Below are positions 47,553 through 56,543 of a stretch of DNA of 64,000 nucleotides, one piece after another. Source of the stretch: Calonectria ilicicola. Taxonomy: Eukaryota > Ascomycota > Sordariomycetes > Hypocreales > Nectriaceae. The notes under the pieces are model-generated. The model had not been told where the DNA came from. It was given only the letters and a program-made list of their open reading frames with translations, and ran no database searches. Every line of letters starts with the position of its first letter. The first letter of the stretch is position 1. The stretch covers positions 3,968,001-4,032,000 of the forward strand of contig CP085833.1 in the NCBI GenBank assembly GCA_020809705.1, written 5' to 3'. The position numbers were made by a program, and so were the translations under genes.

Positions 47553-48474
47553 CTAGTTTCCATGTCCATGCATGTGGGCCTTTTCGATTTCAGCTTCGCG
47601 GTCTGGAATCTGATGGTCCTCCACCGCCTGCTGGTTCTCATCCACATAGCCCTTGCGCTGGGAGTCAAGAAAGGGCATCGACTTCCCATGGTCCCAAACC
47701 CTGTGCAGAGGGTGGGGCTCGGTCTTGTTCACCCGAGGCTTGTGGGAAACATCTGCAACGCTAGTTAGATAATTTCTAGTAGTAAAGTGTCACTTATCAT
47801 GCTGTGCTTACCATGGCGGTTGATGAAGCTGAAAAATTGGGACCTCGGCTGTGCACCGCGCAGATGAGATGCATGCCAATGTGTGATTCCAGCGCGTGAC
47901 AGCAGCCTGCCCTTGGAGCCGTCGGAGTCGACATCAACTAGGTCGATGACGGGGATTTGGTACCTCTTCTCCTTAGAGCCGTTGGAGTCGCCATCAGTTG
48001 GATTGATGACCGGAATTTCGTACCTCTTCTGCTTAGAGCCATCGGAGTCGCCGTCGGTCGGATTGATGGCAGGGATTTGGTACCTCTTCTCCTTAGAGCC
48101 GTTGGAGTCGCCATCAGTTGGATTGATGACCGGAATTTCGTGTCTCTTCTGCTTAGAGATGCCTGGAAGAGGCCAAAACCCCCCCTTGATCTTAGGGTGG
48201 GAAAGGGGACCTGGCAAAAACACGGGCTTGGACACATCTGAAAGCTGGTTAGAGTATTGCTACGCAAGCGCTAATTGTTATACTTACTATGTCGGTTGAT
48301 GAGAGCGAGAACCTCGGTCTTGTTGATGTGGTCGGGGAAACCGTTCAGTCGGGCGTCGGTATGATTGGTCGCGGGGGAATTGGTCGAGGCCAGGACCCCA
48401 TTTGGATTGACTGGCATGGCTACTGCGTAGCCGATGCCAGTGGCGAGGACTGCAACGATGGCAGAGACCTTCAT
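47553..48474 (-). CDS. Secreted Kex2-processed repeat precursor (candidate RiPP precursor)
   Basis: Three exons (48474-48288, 48237-47812, 47752-47553) give 270 aa. Residues 1-19 form a signal peptide (MKVSAIVAVLATGIGYAVA). Four tandem 20-residue units lie at about 95-174, each after a Lys-Arg dibasic site (93-94, 113-114, 133-134, 153-154). The units open HEIPVINP, YQIPAINP, YEIPVINP and YQIPVIDL, and the rest is Asp/Gly/Ser-rich. Kex2 in the Golgi would release one peptide per unit. This layout matches Kex2-processed repeat proteins and dikaritin RiPP precursors; the phomopsin core (Tyr-Val-Ile-Pro-type) is notably similar. That comparison is from family knowledge. No UstYa-type oxidase gene was recognised nearby, so an unmodified secreted peptide is the alternative. 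N-glycosylation sequons occur at 37, 51, 63 and 213. A TATA box lies about 155 bases upstream. Confidence 0.88.
47952..48191 (-). repeat. Tandem 60-bp repeat, arranged as 120-bp pairs
   Basis: These DNA repeats encode the four peptide units. The period is 60 bases with no indels. Copies one and three, and copies two and four, resemble each other most, so the real unit is 120 bases. Bases 47952-48021 and 48072-48141 are identical over 70 bases. The fourth unit (lowest coordinates) diverges at its end (VIDLVDVDSD instead of VINPTDGDSD). Confidence 0.9.
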
Positions 48475-48627
48475 TTTGACTGGGATTGTGTAGATAGCTG
48501 AGGCTAAGGCTGGGCGCTGGCGAGAATGCCTTGAATTTGAAGTCGAGTTGTAAATAAGACAGCCAAGACGGTCTAGCTTAGTGTTGGATGCGGATAGGAG
48601 AAAAAGTTCTTGGTTCAAAACCTAACA

Positions 48628-48637
48628 CTTATATATA
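48628..48637 (-). promoter_or_regulatory. TATA box of the repeat-precursor gene
   Basis: On the minus strand this reads TATATATAAG, about 155 bases before the ATG at 48474. The sequence between is an ordinary leader without an upstream in-frame ATG extending the protein. A strong TATA box suggests an inducible, regulated promoter, which is inference. Confidence 0.6.
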
Positions 48638-50979
48638 CTAGAGAGAAACGGATCGGAGATAGGATGTGACAGGAAGAGTCGCAATATTTGTTTTTTTCTC
48701 TCTTCCCAAGGTAGACGAGAATCTAATTATTTGCCACGATATGATGCGTGCACCATGCATTATCCAATTGTTTTACCCACTACCTTGAGGTGACATTCCC
48801 TCATGTTTCAATTAGGCATCAGCGAAGCCACGGCCCAAGGGGTGTGAATTCATATTAATTTGAGTGATCTGATGAACAACTTTTGCCTGGTCACAGACTA
48901 TTATTGCCAATGGCATCCCTGAATGCTCTCATGTAAGGCCAGGCAACATATGACCTCGAACTCATTTCGTAACACAAGCTTTTATGTCTCTCGCAAGGTG
49001 AAGTATTTCTGTAGCTTTACCTGGTAGACTAGGATGGGAGCTTTCATCAAGGAAACAGAACCAGATACTACTGTTCATCTCTTTTTTTTCTTTCTTTTTC
49101 AAGTCCGAATGCATGATAAGACGTTACAGATCTAATTTAGGCCATATGCCAAGAGGCATTATCAATGCATCACGCGCCCATTGATTGGGGTTACAACGGC
49201 ATATAGACCTACGACACCTGAGAAAAAAAGCCGATAGCAATGTAATTTTGACGCCCAATCTCTCCTGAGCATTACAACTTCGGGTGGCTGCATTCGTTCG
49301 AGCCAATGAAACTCGAGAATGCCAATACGGTGGACATACAAGACACTGGGGCAATTGATTGGTGCTATTGTGTACAGTAAGTTAACTCGCGAATATATCC
49401 CGTCATTTAAATCACTTTCCTAGCAAGCGATTAGTCAAGGGTTGATTCGCGCCTGTTTTGCATCATCTAGCTCTTAGTGTTCCAGGTATCTTGGTTACTC
49501 CGAACAATGCGGTCCCACAGCCTCGTTGGCTTTTTGCCTTCCTGACGGGGCTTTGTTGAAAAAACACGGTAGTGATCTTCAGCCTTGGTCGAGGTTGAGC
49601 ATCCATCCCATTCCAGTATGCGAATAAACCCAGGTGCCTGAAAGTGGAAATTCTATGATGGATCCATCCAACAACTTTCAACCTCGATCCGGCTTGGCTT
49701 GAACCTTGACGGTGTATATTGGGAGGTTGCGGTGGTTGGGTTTGCAGGAGCATCGGGACTCTCAACTACGGCATCCTCCCTAGCCGTGATGTCCGCCCGA
49801 TCTTGGGATCATCTGTGATCGAAAAAAAAGTCTAAAAATTGTACCACAAAAACAAACCTAGTGGCTCATCCGCATCATCAATATCATCAATATCATCGTA
49901 AAGTTGTGCAAACCCGGTTAACGAGGAGCAGTTGAATTTCTGCCTGTTAAGTACCTTTTCCCACCATCTTTCAGCTAAATTGTAAATAAATAATTTATAT
50001 ATAGGATTTATTACTATTTACTTGTCTATTTTCTTTTTCTTTACTATTGGATCCATATATTTACGTAGTTAAGTTATATGCTGCTAACAGTAGGGGTCAC
50101 AAAGGTACAATCCTTCTAGGGGTGTATTGCACCTTTGCTGCGGCTCCGTGCTCTCTGTTCGCCGCAGGGATCTTTGTGCTCGGCGTTTGAGTATCCTTAG
50201 ACGGATCCTTATTGACGGCAGCAATCTGAAGATTTTCCCATCATCTTCCATATGGGTACCCCGAGAGGTACTAACACCGACCGCATGGCTTCACGGAGGC
50301 TGGTCATTAGTTGGCGGTAGAAATCTATCACATAATTTTGTTATCAATGGAGAAAAAATCACGTATAAGCTTGCTTTGTGCAGCAATATTGTTGATGATT
50401 GTTCGCGCCCGTGGCTCGGCCCTCAAGCGTCATCCGTGTCTCGTGATATGAGCGCGCAAACCACTCAGATGCAGATTTTAGTTTTGCTGCATTGCAGGAG
50501 TTGGGGTAGCACATTAGGCCAAAAGTGGATTAACGTCACTTTAGCAACAACCCCTCGTGAAGCTGTCATCGATGACTACACGAGCTCCGATGATAGGAAA
50601 AGAGGGACGAGAGAGGGGGAGGCGGTTTCAAGATGGAAGAAATCAAGAAACCGACATAAAAAATGCCAAGATCGGCATGAGTAATGTAGGAATATAAAAA
50701 TAAAATGTGTCGAGAAGCTGGATGAGTGCGACACATTTTGGTGGGAGAAATCTGGAGGGGCGGCATTTGGTTGGGAGTGTGCCTGGGTTATGATGTATTT
50801 GTGCGTGAGATAACGTGATGGTTGCGCCGCTGGAGGGTCATCTGGACCAAAACGTGCCAGGCGATCGGCAACCTGCTCGGGATCTATTAGCCTTATCGTA
50901 TCGGTGTGACGTGATACAAGCAGTAGCCATAATTTAATGTCTTGCACCAGAAGCCCGGCATTTCTTGCTTCATGGCCAG

Positions 50980-51206
50980 AACAAGAGTCAGAGTCAGAGC
51001 CAAAGCCAGTGAGAGAGCCAGAGCCAGAGTCATAGCTTCCTTCACCTGCGCCGAGGTGCAGCTGCCTGCTTCCCCGCACGGATCCTCACAAGGAACGTGC
51101 CAAAAGGAAAAGCGACCCCAAACCCCGCCGTTGGGATGGGCAGAACCCTGGTGGAGAGCCAGAGGCCGGAGACTAGAGGCTAGAGGCCAGCTAGAGGCCA
51201 GCTAGA
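50980..51206. repeat. Imperfect AGAGCCAG / GCTAGAGGCCA short tandem repeats
   Basis: Two nearby low-complexity tracts: hexamer-like AGAGTC/AGAGCC words at about 50980-51035, and an 11-base word (GCTAGAGGCCA) repeated at about 51175-51206. Normal sequence lies between them. Confidence 0.7.
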
Positions 51207-51803
51207 GCAGGAGGGTCCTGCACCTGCCAGGCGCAGCTAGGCGAACCCCCGGCTTGGAGGCGGAATGACACGTGAAGATAGCGATAAGAGCAAAAATTGG
51301 CCAGCGTTCCCTGCTACTTGATTTAGCCACCTTTCCTTGCCTATCCGAGAAGTCACCACCACCACAAAAATCACACCCACTCTCAAGGTCCCAAGGCAAC
51401 CACTGCAGCCAACCACCGAGCTCCCTACACTCGTTCCAGGCAGGCTAAAGGAGCCCGTCAAGCCCAATACCCGCTGGCTTCCTCCACCAACACCTCCGCC
51501 TCTAGCTTCGTTTCCATCGCCATCTCGAGCCTCGGCCCTCTCGTGCTCCTTCAACCTTCGGCCACCTCACGATAAGAATAACCTCCACCCCCCTCGCTTA
51601 CCGCCGCACGGTCCAGAGTCCGAACACCCGCCGATACCGATGTGCAATCTTGTCTCGACGTCTATCGAACGATAGCTCAATCCTTTATTTACAACGCTTC
51701 TGCCGACACTGCACATCGCTGGTGCGCATCCGATAAACGGCCCCCTTCTTCGTCTTCGACCTCCCCGATCGGCGCGGCCTACGCCGCCCACACTGCCGCA
51801 CCG

Positions 51804-53146
51804 ATGTGGCTATTTCGCGCTCTTTTCAGCTCCATCTTCTTGCTCAGCATCGTCCTCTCCATCCCTGTCGCCTTCGATGTTGGCGGTCGTGATAGTGGGC
51901 TGGCTTACAGTCTCACCCTCTTCTTCTTTTACATATTTTACTCAACCCTTGAGTTTATAACCCCCGAAAAGTCGCCTTCGCGCTTCCTGGTCTCTGCCTT
52001 TCTTCGCTCCGCCCAGTGGATCATAATTCCCTCTCTTCTCATCTGGTCTCTGGGCCAGTTCGCCGTCGATGCTGGAACCACAGGCTGGGTGGAGCGCACC
52101 CTTGGCGGACTCTTGCAGTCCAAGAGCACTAGCTGGACAGAATGGACATTTGGCAAGGACGGTTTGGTCGAGACAGTTATGTTGGGAGGATGGGATAACG
52201 TGTTGAGATACTCGGGGCCCGTCTTTCAGCTCTTGGAAGGCTTTTGTACCCTGCTGGTCATCCAGGCTGTCGGTCAGCTCACCCGCTGGCTCGTCAATCG
52301 AGGGAGGAGTGATACATGGGTGGTAAGTGACCCTTCTAAATGCTTGGTCGATTTATGCTAACTGAAAGTCAGATCATTCTCCTCGTCTTCTCGAGCTCAG
52401 TTATGGCTAGTGCCGTGTACTTCCTCTGGAGAGTTGCCCACTTTCCCCAGATCGGCAACATGGATGCTACCCTAATTGGCATTGCCATGACCACTGCCGT
52501 CTTCCTGTGCGCCTTTGGTATTGGCAGTGGTCGGGGAAACCCTGTCGAGTCGTCTCTTCTCTTTGCGTACATCGTCCTTTGCGTTTACCAAATCTTCACC
52601 GACTATCTTCCCTCCGACCATTCTGATCATGCGGATGGACAGGCAAGCGCACAACCTGACATCCCCCCACTACCACCTATTATCATGGCCTCTTACTCAA
52701 CATTCCTTCACATGCTTGGCTCGCTTCCAGAAGCCATGCATTCCTCCTTAGCTTTGCTCTATGCGGCCTTCCAGACCATTACACCCTCGGTCATTATTTC
52801 GCTCACGTACCGCCTTCTGGTATTTTATTGCGCCACACGAATCATTCCATCCATCCGCGATTCGGGTGCACGAGGTTTTATGCAGGAGCCTGACTGGGAA
52901 GAGTCAGAGACTGCCAACCGACTTCTCAGTTTCGTCAACTGGTTTTCGCCGTCCATCTTGATAGCTGTGTACACAAGCTTGCTCTTGCAACACTTTTCAA
53001 CCAGCGACGAGGATGGTTGGACACTAAAGGGCGGTGATGTTGGCGGCAGCACATGGCAATGGACCAATGTGGGGTTGACCATGGTCTTGTACGGAGTGGA
53101 GCTTTACCTCGGCTCTGATGAACATGATCATTGGAAAGTGGACTAA
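51804..53146 (+). CDS. Polytopic ER membrane protein, ICE2-like
   Basis: Two exons (51804-52322 and 52373-53146) with a 50-nt intron encode 430 aa. The protein starts with a hydrophobic helix (MWLFRALFSSIFLLSIVLSI) followed by FDVGGRDSGLAYSLTLFFF, and has about eight membrane segments spread along its length. Two polar loops are visible, one acidic (SDHSDHADGQ) and one before the last helices (MQEPDWEESETANRLLSF). The pattern and size fit fungal ICE2 proteins, which sit in the ER and in yeast affect phospholipid synthesis, ER inheritance and shape. The assignment rests on my recognition of the N-terminal pattern, so a different polytopic family remains possible. The splice site after DTWV has a CTAAC-type branch site (GCTAACTGA). 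Confidence 0.74.
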
Positions 53147-53873
53147 ATAAGAAGCTCATGTAACTGAGCATTCAAGAACTAAGAAAGCGTGGTGAAAAGT
53201 GGGATGAAGACTTGGTCAAATTTGGAGGATTCTACTCATTTCAAGGTGCTTACCACGCCACCTCGAAATGGAACTTTTTTCTCAATGCGACGGAGGTCGT
53301 CGAAATTCAGCATTGATACATATTCAAGGCAGCATAGGTGGGCTTGGGACCTGGGTTAGGATGGGCAGTATTAGGGCAAGGGCACACCTGTGCACAAGGC
53401 GTTGGGGGTAGGCAGTCATTTTTTTTTGTTCGCAGCATGGCGATATTTGATATGATGTATTCTGTCTTTTCTTTCTTTCTTCGATACCTACTTACCTATA
53501 TGGAAGCGGCAACACTGTTGCGATTTTGGTTTGGCAGAGATGGGCAAAGTGGTGTTTTGTGGTGTGTTTATTGTGACTCGGGCTGTCTTGTGAGGAATGG
53601 TTGAGGGTTGGTGATTGCCCCAGATATAATACCCCATGTATTTTTGTAGTCTCAGTCTAGAAGGAAAAAGGAGGGGCGGGCTTAATGGTAGATGTTGCAT
53701 AAGCAATGTCTATTTTGTTTGTTTGAGTTAGTTGCGATGCTGGTGAAGCTGTCTCTGTGGCACCACCCGGAAGACCCACACTCGGCATCTCAATGGCCTG
53801 AACCAATGTACTTGATTAACAATCCCAATTCTACCCAATTCCCTCATCGAGCCCTTTGTCCATATACTCCAAC
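53147..53873. other. Intergenic between tandem plus-strand genes
   Basis: A 727-base gap. Poly-T and T-rich sequence at 53419-53480 fits the 3' end of the ICE2-like gene. No gene is seen. Confidence 0.5.
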
Positions 53874-54997
53874 ATGGCTGACACGTACGCCACAAAAGGC
53901 CTCCCTCCGCCACCGGACGTCTCTATCAAGACGATCCCCATGGCGGGCCTCCTGGTCGACGTCTACGGGCTAGACGAGCTCCCGGGCCCGGGGTCGGTCT
54001 CGGGTCCGGCGCCGCCCGTAACATGCCTGTGGCTCCTGCACCCCCGCACCCGAACCCGGGGTCGGATGCACGACATTGCGCGGCGGACGGTGGCGGCGTG
54101 GAACGCAGGGGCTGGCAGCAGCAGGAAGCGCGGGCTCGTGGCGCTGGCGTTTGACATGCCCAACCACGGCACGCGGCTGGTCAGCGAGCAGGCCAACCTG
54201 GCGTGGGACGGCGGCAACGGCACGCACGCGCTCGACATGATGGGCATGGTCAAGGGCGGCGTCGCAGATATGCGCGGCCTGATGGACCTGGTGGCGGGCT
54301 ACCTGGGTCGCGACGTCGACGCCCACGTGTGCCTGGGCTGGAGTTTGGGCGGGCACAGCGCCTGGCAGGCCTGGATGGGCGAAGAGAGGATCGATGCGGC
54401 CGTGGCCGTGGTTGGGTGTGCTGACTATACAAGTGAGAGACGACTTATCCCCCGATAGCTTGACCGCGGCCTTTGCGTATCATGCAGCTTTTTTTTCTTT
54501 CTCAGATGTCCTTTTTTCGCTAACTGGTTCTTATAGGTCTCATGGGTGAGCGGGCTGAATCTACTAAGCTGGAGTTTGGAGCTTCTTTCCTCGGCAGCAA
54601 ATACTTCCCCGAGGATCTCATCACCGCCTGCTCGGTCCATGACCCCAAGGCCATTCTCTTCGGGACCTCCCCCGTGCCCTCCCTCCCGCTGTCAGCATCG
54701 GAACAAGCTCGCCTCCGCCCCCTGTTGGATGCCCGTGTCCGTGGCAAGCGCCTGCTTCTGTGCTCTGGAGGCGACGATGATCTAGTACCATACGTCAGAA
54801 CCAAACCGGTAGCAGACTTGCTGATGGAGGCGGTGGGCGAGAATGGTTGGTACAAGGATGGCAAGGTGGTGATGGAAGACAAGGTGTACGAGGGCATTAG
54901 GCACCGCTTCAGTGCTGCCATGGTGGAGGACGCTGTTAGGTTCCTGCTTGATGCTGTCGAGGCTGGGCCTAGAGGTAGGAGAGAAGAAAAGCTGTAG
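53874..54997 (+). CDS. Alpha/beta hydrolase
   Basis: Two exons (53874-54432, 54537-54997) with a 104-nt intron give 339 aa. The nucleophile elbow is GWSLGGHS with Ser157 as nucleophile. The preceding LLHPRTRTRGRMHDIARR and ALAFDMPNHGTRL match strands and loops of the alpha/beta hydrolase fold. The acid is probably one of the Asp residues of SGGDDDLVPY, and the catalytic His the one in YEGIRHRFSAAMVED. There is no signal peptide, so it is probably cytosolic. Substrate unknown. The first exon is very GC-rich (about two thirds G+C by eye), unlike the second, and holds the long Pro/Gly-rich loop ELPGPGSVSGPAPP. The stop lies only 102 bases from that of the convergent DUF218 gene. Confidence 0.88.
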
Positions 54998-55099
54998 AGG
55001 TGGGTTAGGATATAGACAGTGACGATTATATAGTAGATGTAGATTTGTAATTGTCTAGATGCACTCTGCTATGTCTATTGGCGCAATACTGCTATCATG

Positions 55100-55933
55100 T
55101 CACCAGGGCCGCTGGGCGTCTTCATCCAATACTTCACTTCCGCTCTCCTCCTTGAGAACTAAACCTCCATGATCCTTTTCATCTTCCAGAAAAACGCCTT
55201 GGGTGGCACTCCATGGGTTTCTCTTGGCTCTCTTGCCCACCAAGCTAGCTCCTCGCCCATGCGGATCGGTCCTCCACTCTCCCATTGCCATGCTCACTCC
55301 TTTCATGGCATCCTCTTTACCCTCGCCACCTGCAGCTCCAGTCACCAGCGCCGCCATTCCTGGCGGGTCAATACCGACAAATGATACCCGGTCCAGCGGA
55401 AACCCAATGGCTGTGCAATGGCTATCAACGAGACGCTCCTTCTTGAAGCCGTGGCTTACAATGGTGAGGTGCTTTGGCCAGGCCCGAAAGCGTGTGTAAG
55501 AGAGGGAAAGTGAAAAGAGAATGTTGTGATATGAATCCAATGCTCGATTTTCAATGAGGATCTCTTCATCCGAGACCTCTCCAGGTAGCAGGCCCCAGTG
55601 TCCATTCTGCGTTGCCACGTTGGCGTAGCTCTGGGCCTCGGATAGCTGTGTCTCTTTTCTCGTTGGGCCACTAACCACCACGTATTCAACTTAGCCCGCC
55701 ACCTCACAACTAATGGGCACAAACCTGACTTACCCCGAAAACACAAGGGCCGATGCTTCTCGATTCCTAGCTAGCACCTCTACACCGGCCTTGATGTGCT
55801 CCACAAATGTGCCTGTCTCACCGCGTTGAAAGTCGGCAATGAGCCACTCCGCCTCGTCGTCGCCGCGAGAGACCCCGCCAAGCCAGATGCCGTGGCAGCA
55901 GACGACGATCAAATGAGTGCGTGGGGGCGACAT
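55100..55933 (-). CDS. DUF218 domain protein
   Basis: Two exons (55933-55734 and 55670-55100) joined by a 63-nt intron give 256 aa. The Rossmann-like DUF218 core is clear: THLIVVCCHGIWLGG at the N-terminus, ALVFSGGPTR (assembled across the splice), the acidic VSDEEILIENRALDSYHNIL and LTIVSHGFKKERLVDSHC. DUF218 proteins include bacterial YdcF and SanA and a fungal cytosolic branch; none has a firmly known reaction, though some bind S-adenosylmethionine. The C-terminus has an acidic, low-complexity tail. The splice gives the conserved Gly-Gly only when the donor is placed at the fourth G of CGGGG, which supports this junction. Confidence 0.88.
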
Positions 55934-56543
55934 GCTGGCTTTTTAAGGATGGTAGTTGGAACAATGAGAGGTTATGGACCTAGCTAAGCAGGCCAGGTTT
56001 AGATTAAGCGGTCTGATCATGTGATGCCGTGGTGGCTCAGTCACATCTTAGACGTAAGGAAGCATCGCGATTTAAGAAAAGTAGTGTGCATGTGCAATGT
56101 AATCGCACTGATAATGGAGTAGGACATGGCACGCGAAGCATACAAATCTCCCACTGTAGCTATGGGAAGATAAAAATAAACAAAATTTTCACACAATTTG
56201 ATGAATCAAGTAAGATGAACCAGGGAATGTAGCTTTAGGCTTATTTTGAATTGATGTCCTTGATTTTGTTACATGCGTTTCATAACCTTTTTTCTAAGAC
56301 CTGTCCCAATCGCCACAATTCCCAAGCAAATAAGAATGATATGGTGCCCAGATATCCCGGGTCTTTATAGCAATGGTTTCTCATAATGGCATTATAAATA
56401 CGATTCAAGATGGAATTCTCTTTCAGAGCGTTCGCTGTAGTATACAATCCAGCCAGGGTTTACACCTTCATCATCAGGACAATAGTAGTACATGGGCCTC
56501 AAATATTCAGCCAAGGCAATATCGTCGAGGTTTCCTAACCTCT
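55934..56543. other. Intergenic between tandem minus-strand genes
   Basis: A 610-base gap, AT-rich towards 56150-56300. It should hold the promoter of the DUF218 gene and the 3' end of the folate-synthase gene. No gene is seen. Confidence 0.5.

Larger units (their letters stand above)
48475..51803. other. Divergent intergenic region, no gene seen
   Basis: About 3.3 kb. AT-rich sequence dominates 48640-50100 (especially 49980-50090). A frame at 50127-50684 encodes about 185 residues of mixed composition but has no recognisable domain and no conserved-looking segments. Repeats of AGAGCCAG type are at 50980-51035 and of CTAGAGGCCAG type at 51160-51206. C/T-rich sequence from 51340 to 51800 is probably the leader of the next gene. 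Confidence 0.45.

Noticed and set aside
47952..48191. CRISPR-like array (60-base periodic repeats)
   Set aside because: The repeats are contiguous, coding and without spacers; the gene is eukaryotic with introns.
47883..48299. Plus-strand frame with Leu/Glu/Pro/Ser repeats
   Set aside because: It is the antisense reading of the peptide repeat array; the minus strand has the signal peptide, Kex2 sites and introns.
50127..50684. 185-residue plus-strand frame
   Set aside because: No recognisable family, abrupt changes of composition and no promoter-like leader; not enough to call a gene.
42908..51803. Search for UstYa (DUF3328), tyrosinase or S41 peptidase genes next to the repeat precursor
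   Set aside because: No frame, alone or spliced, shows the HxxHC motifs of UstYa proteins or the copper-binding histidines of tyrosinase. Reading by eye could miss a many-exon gene, so absence is not proven.
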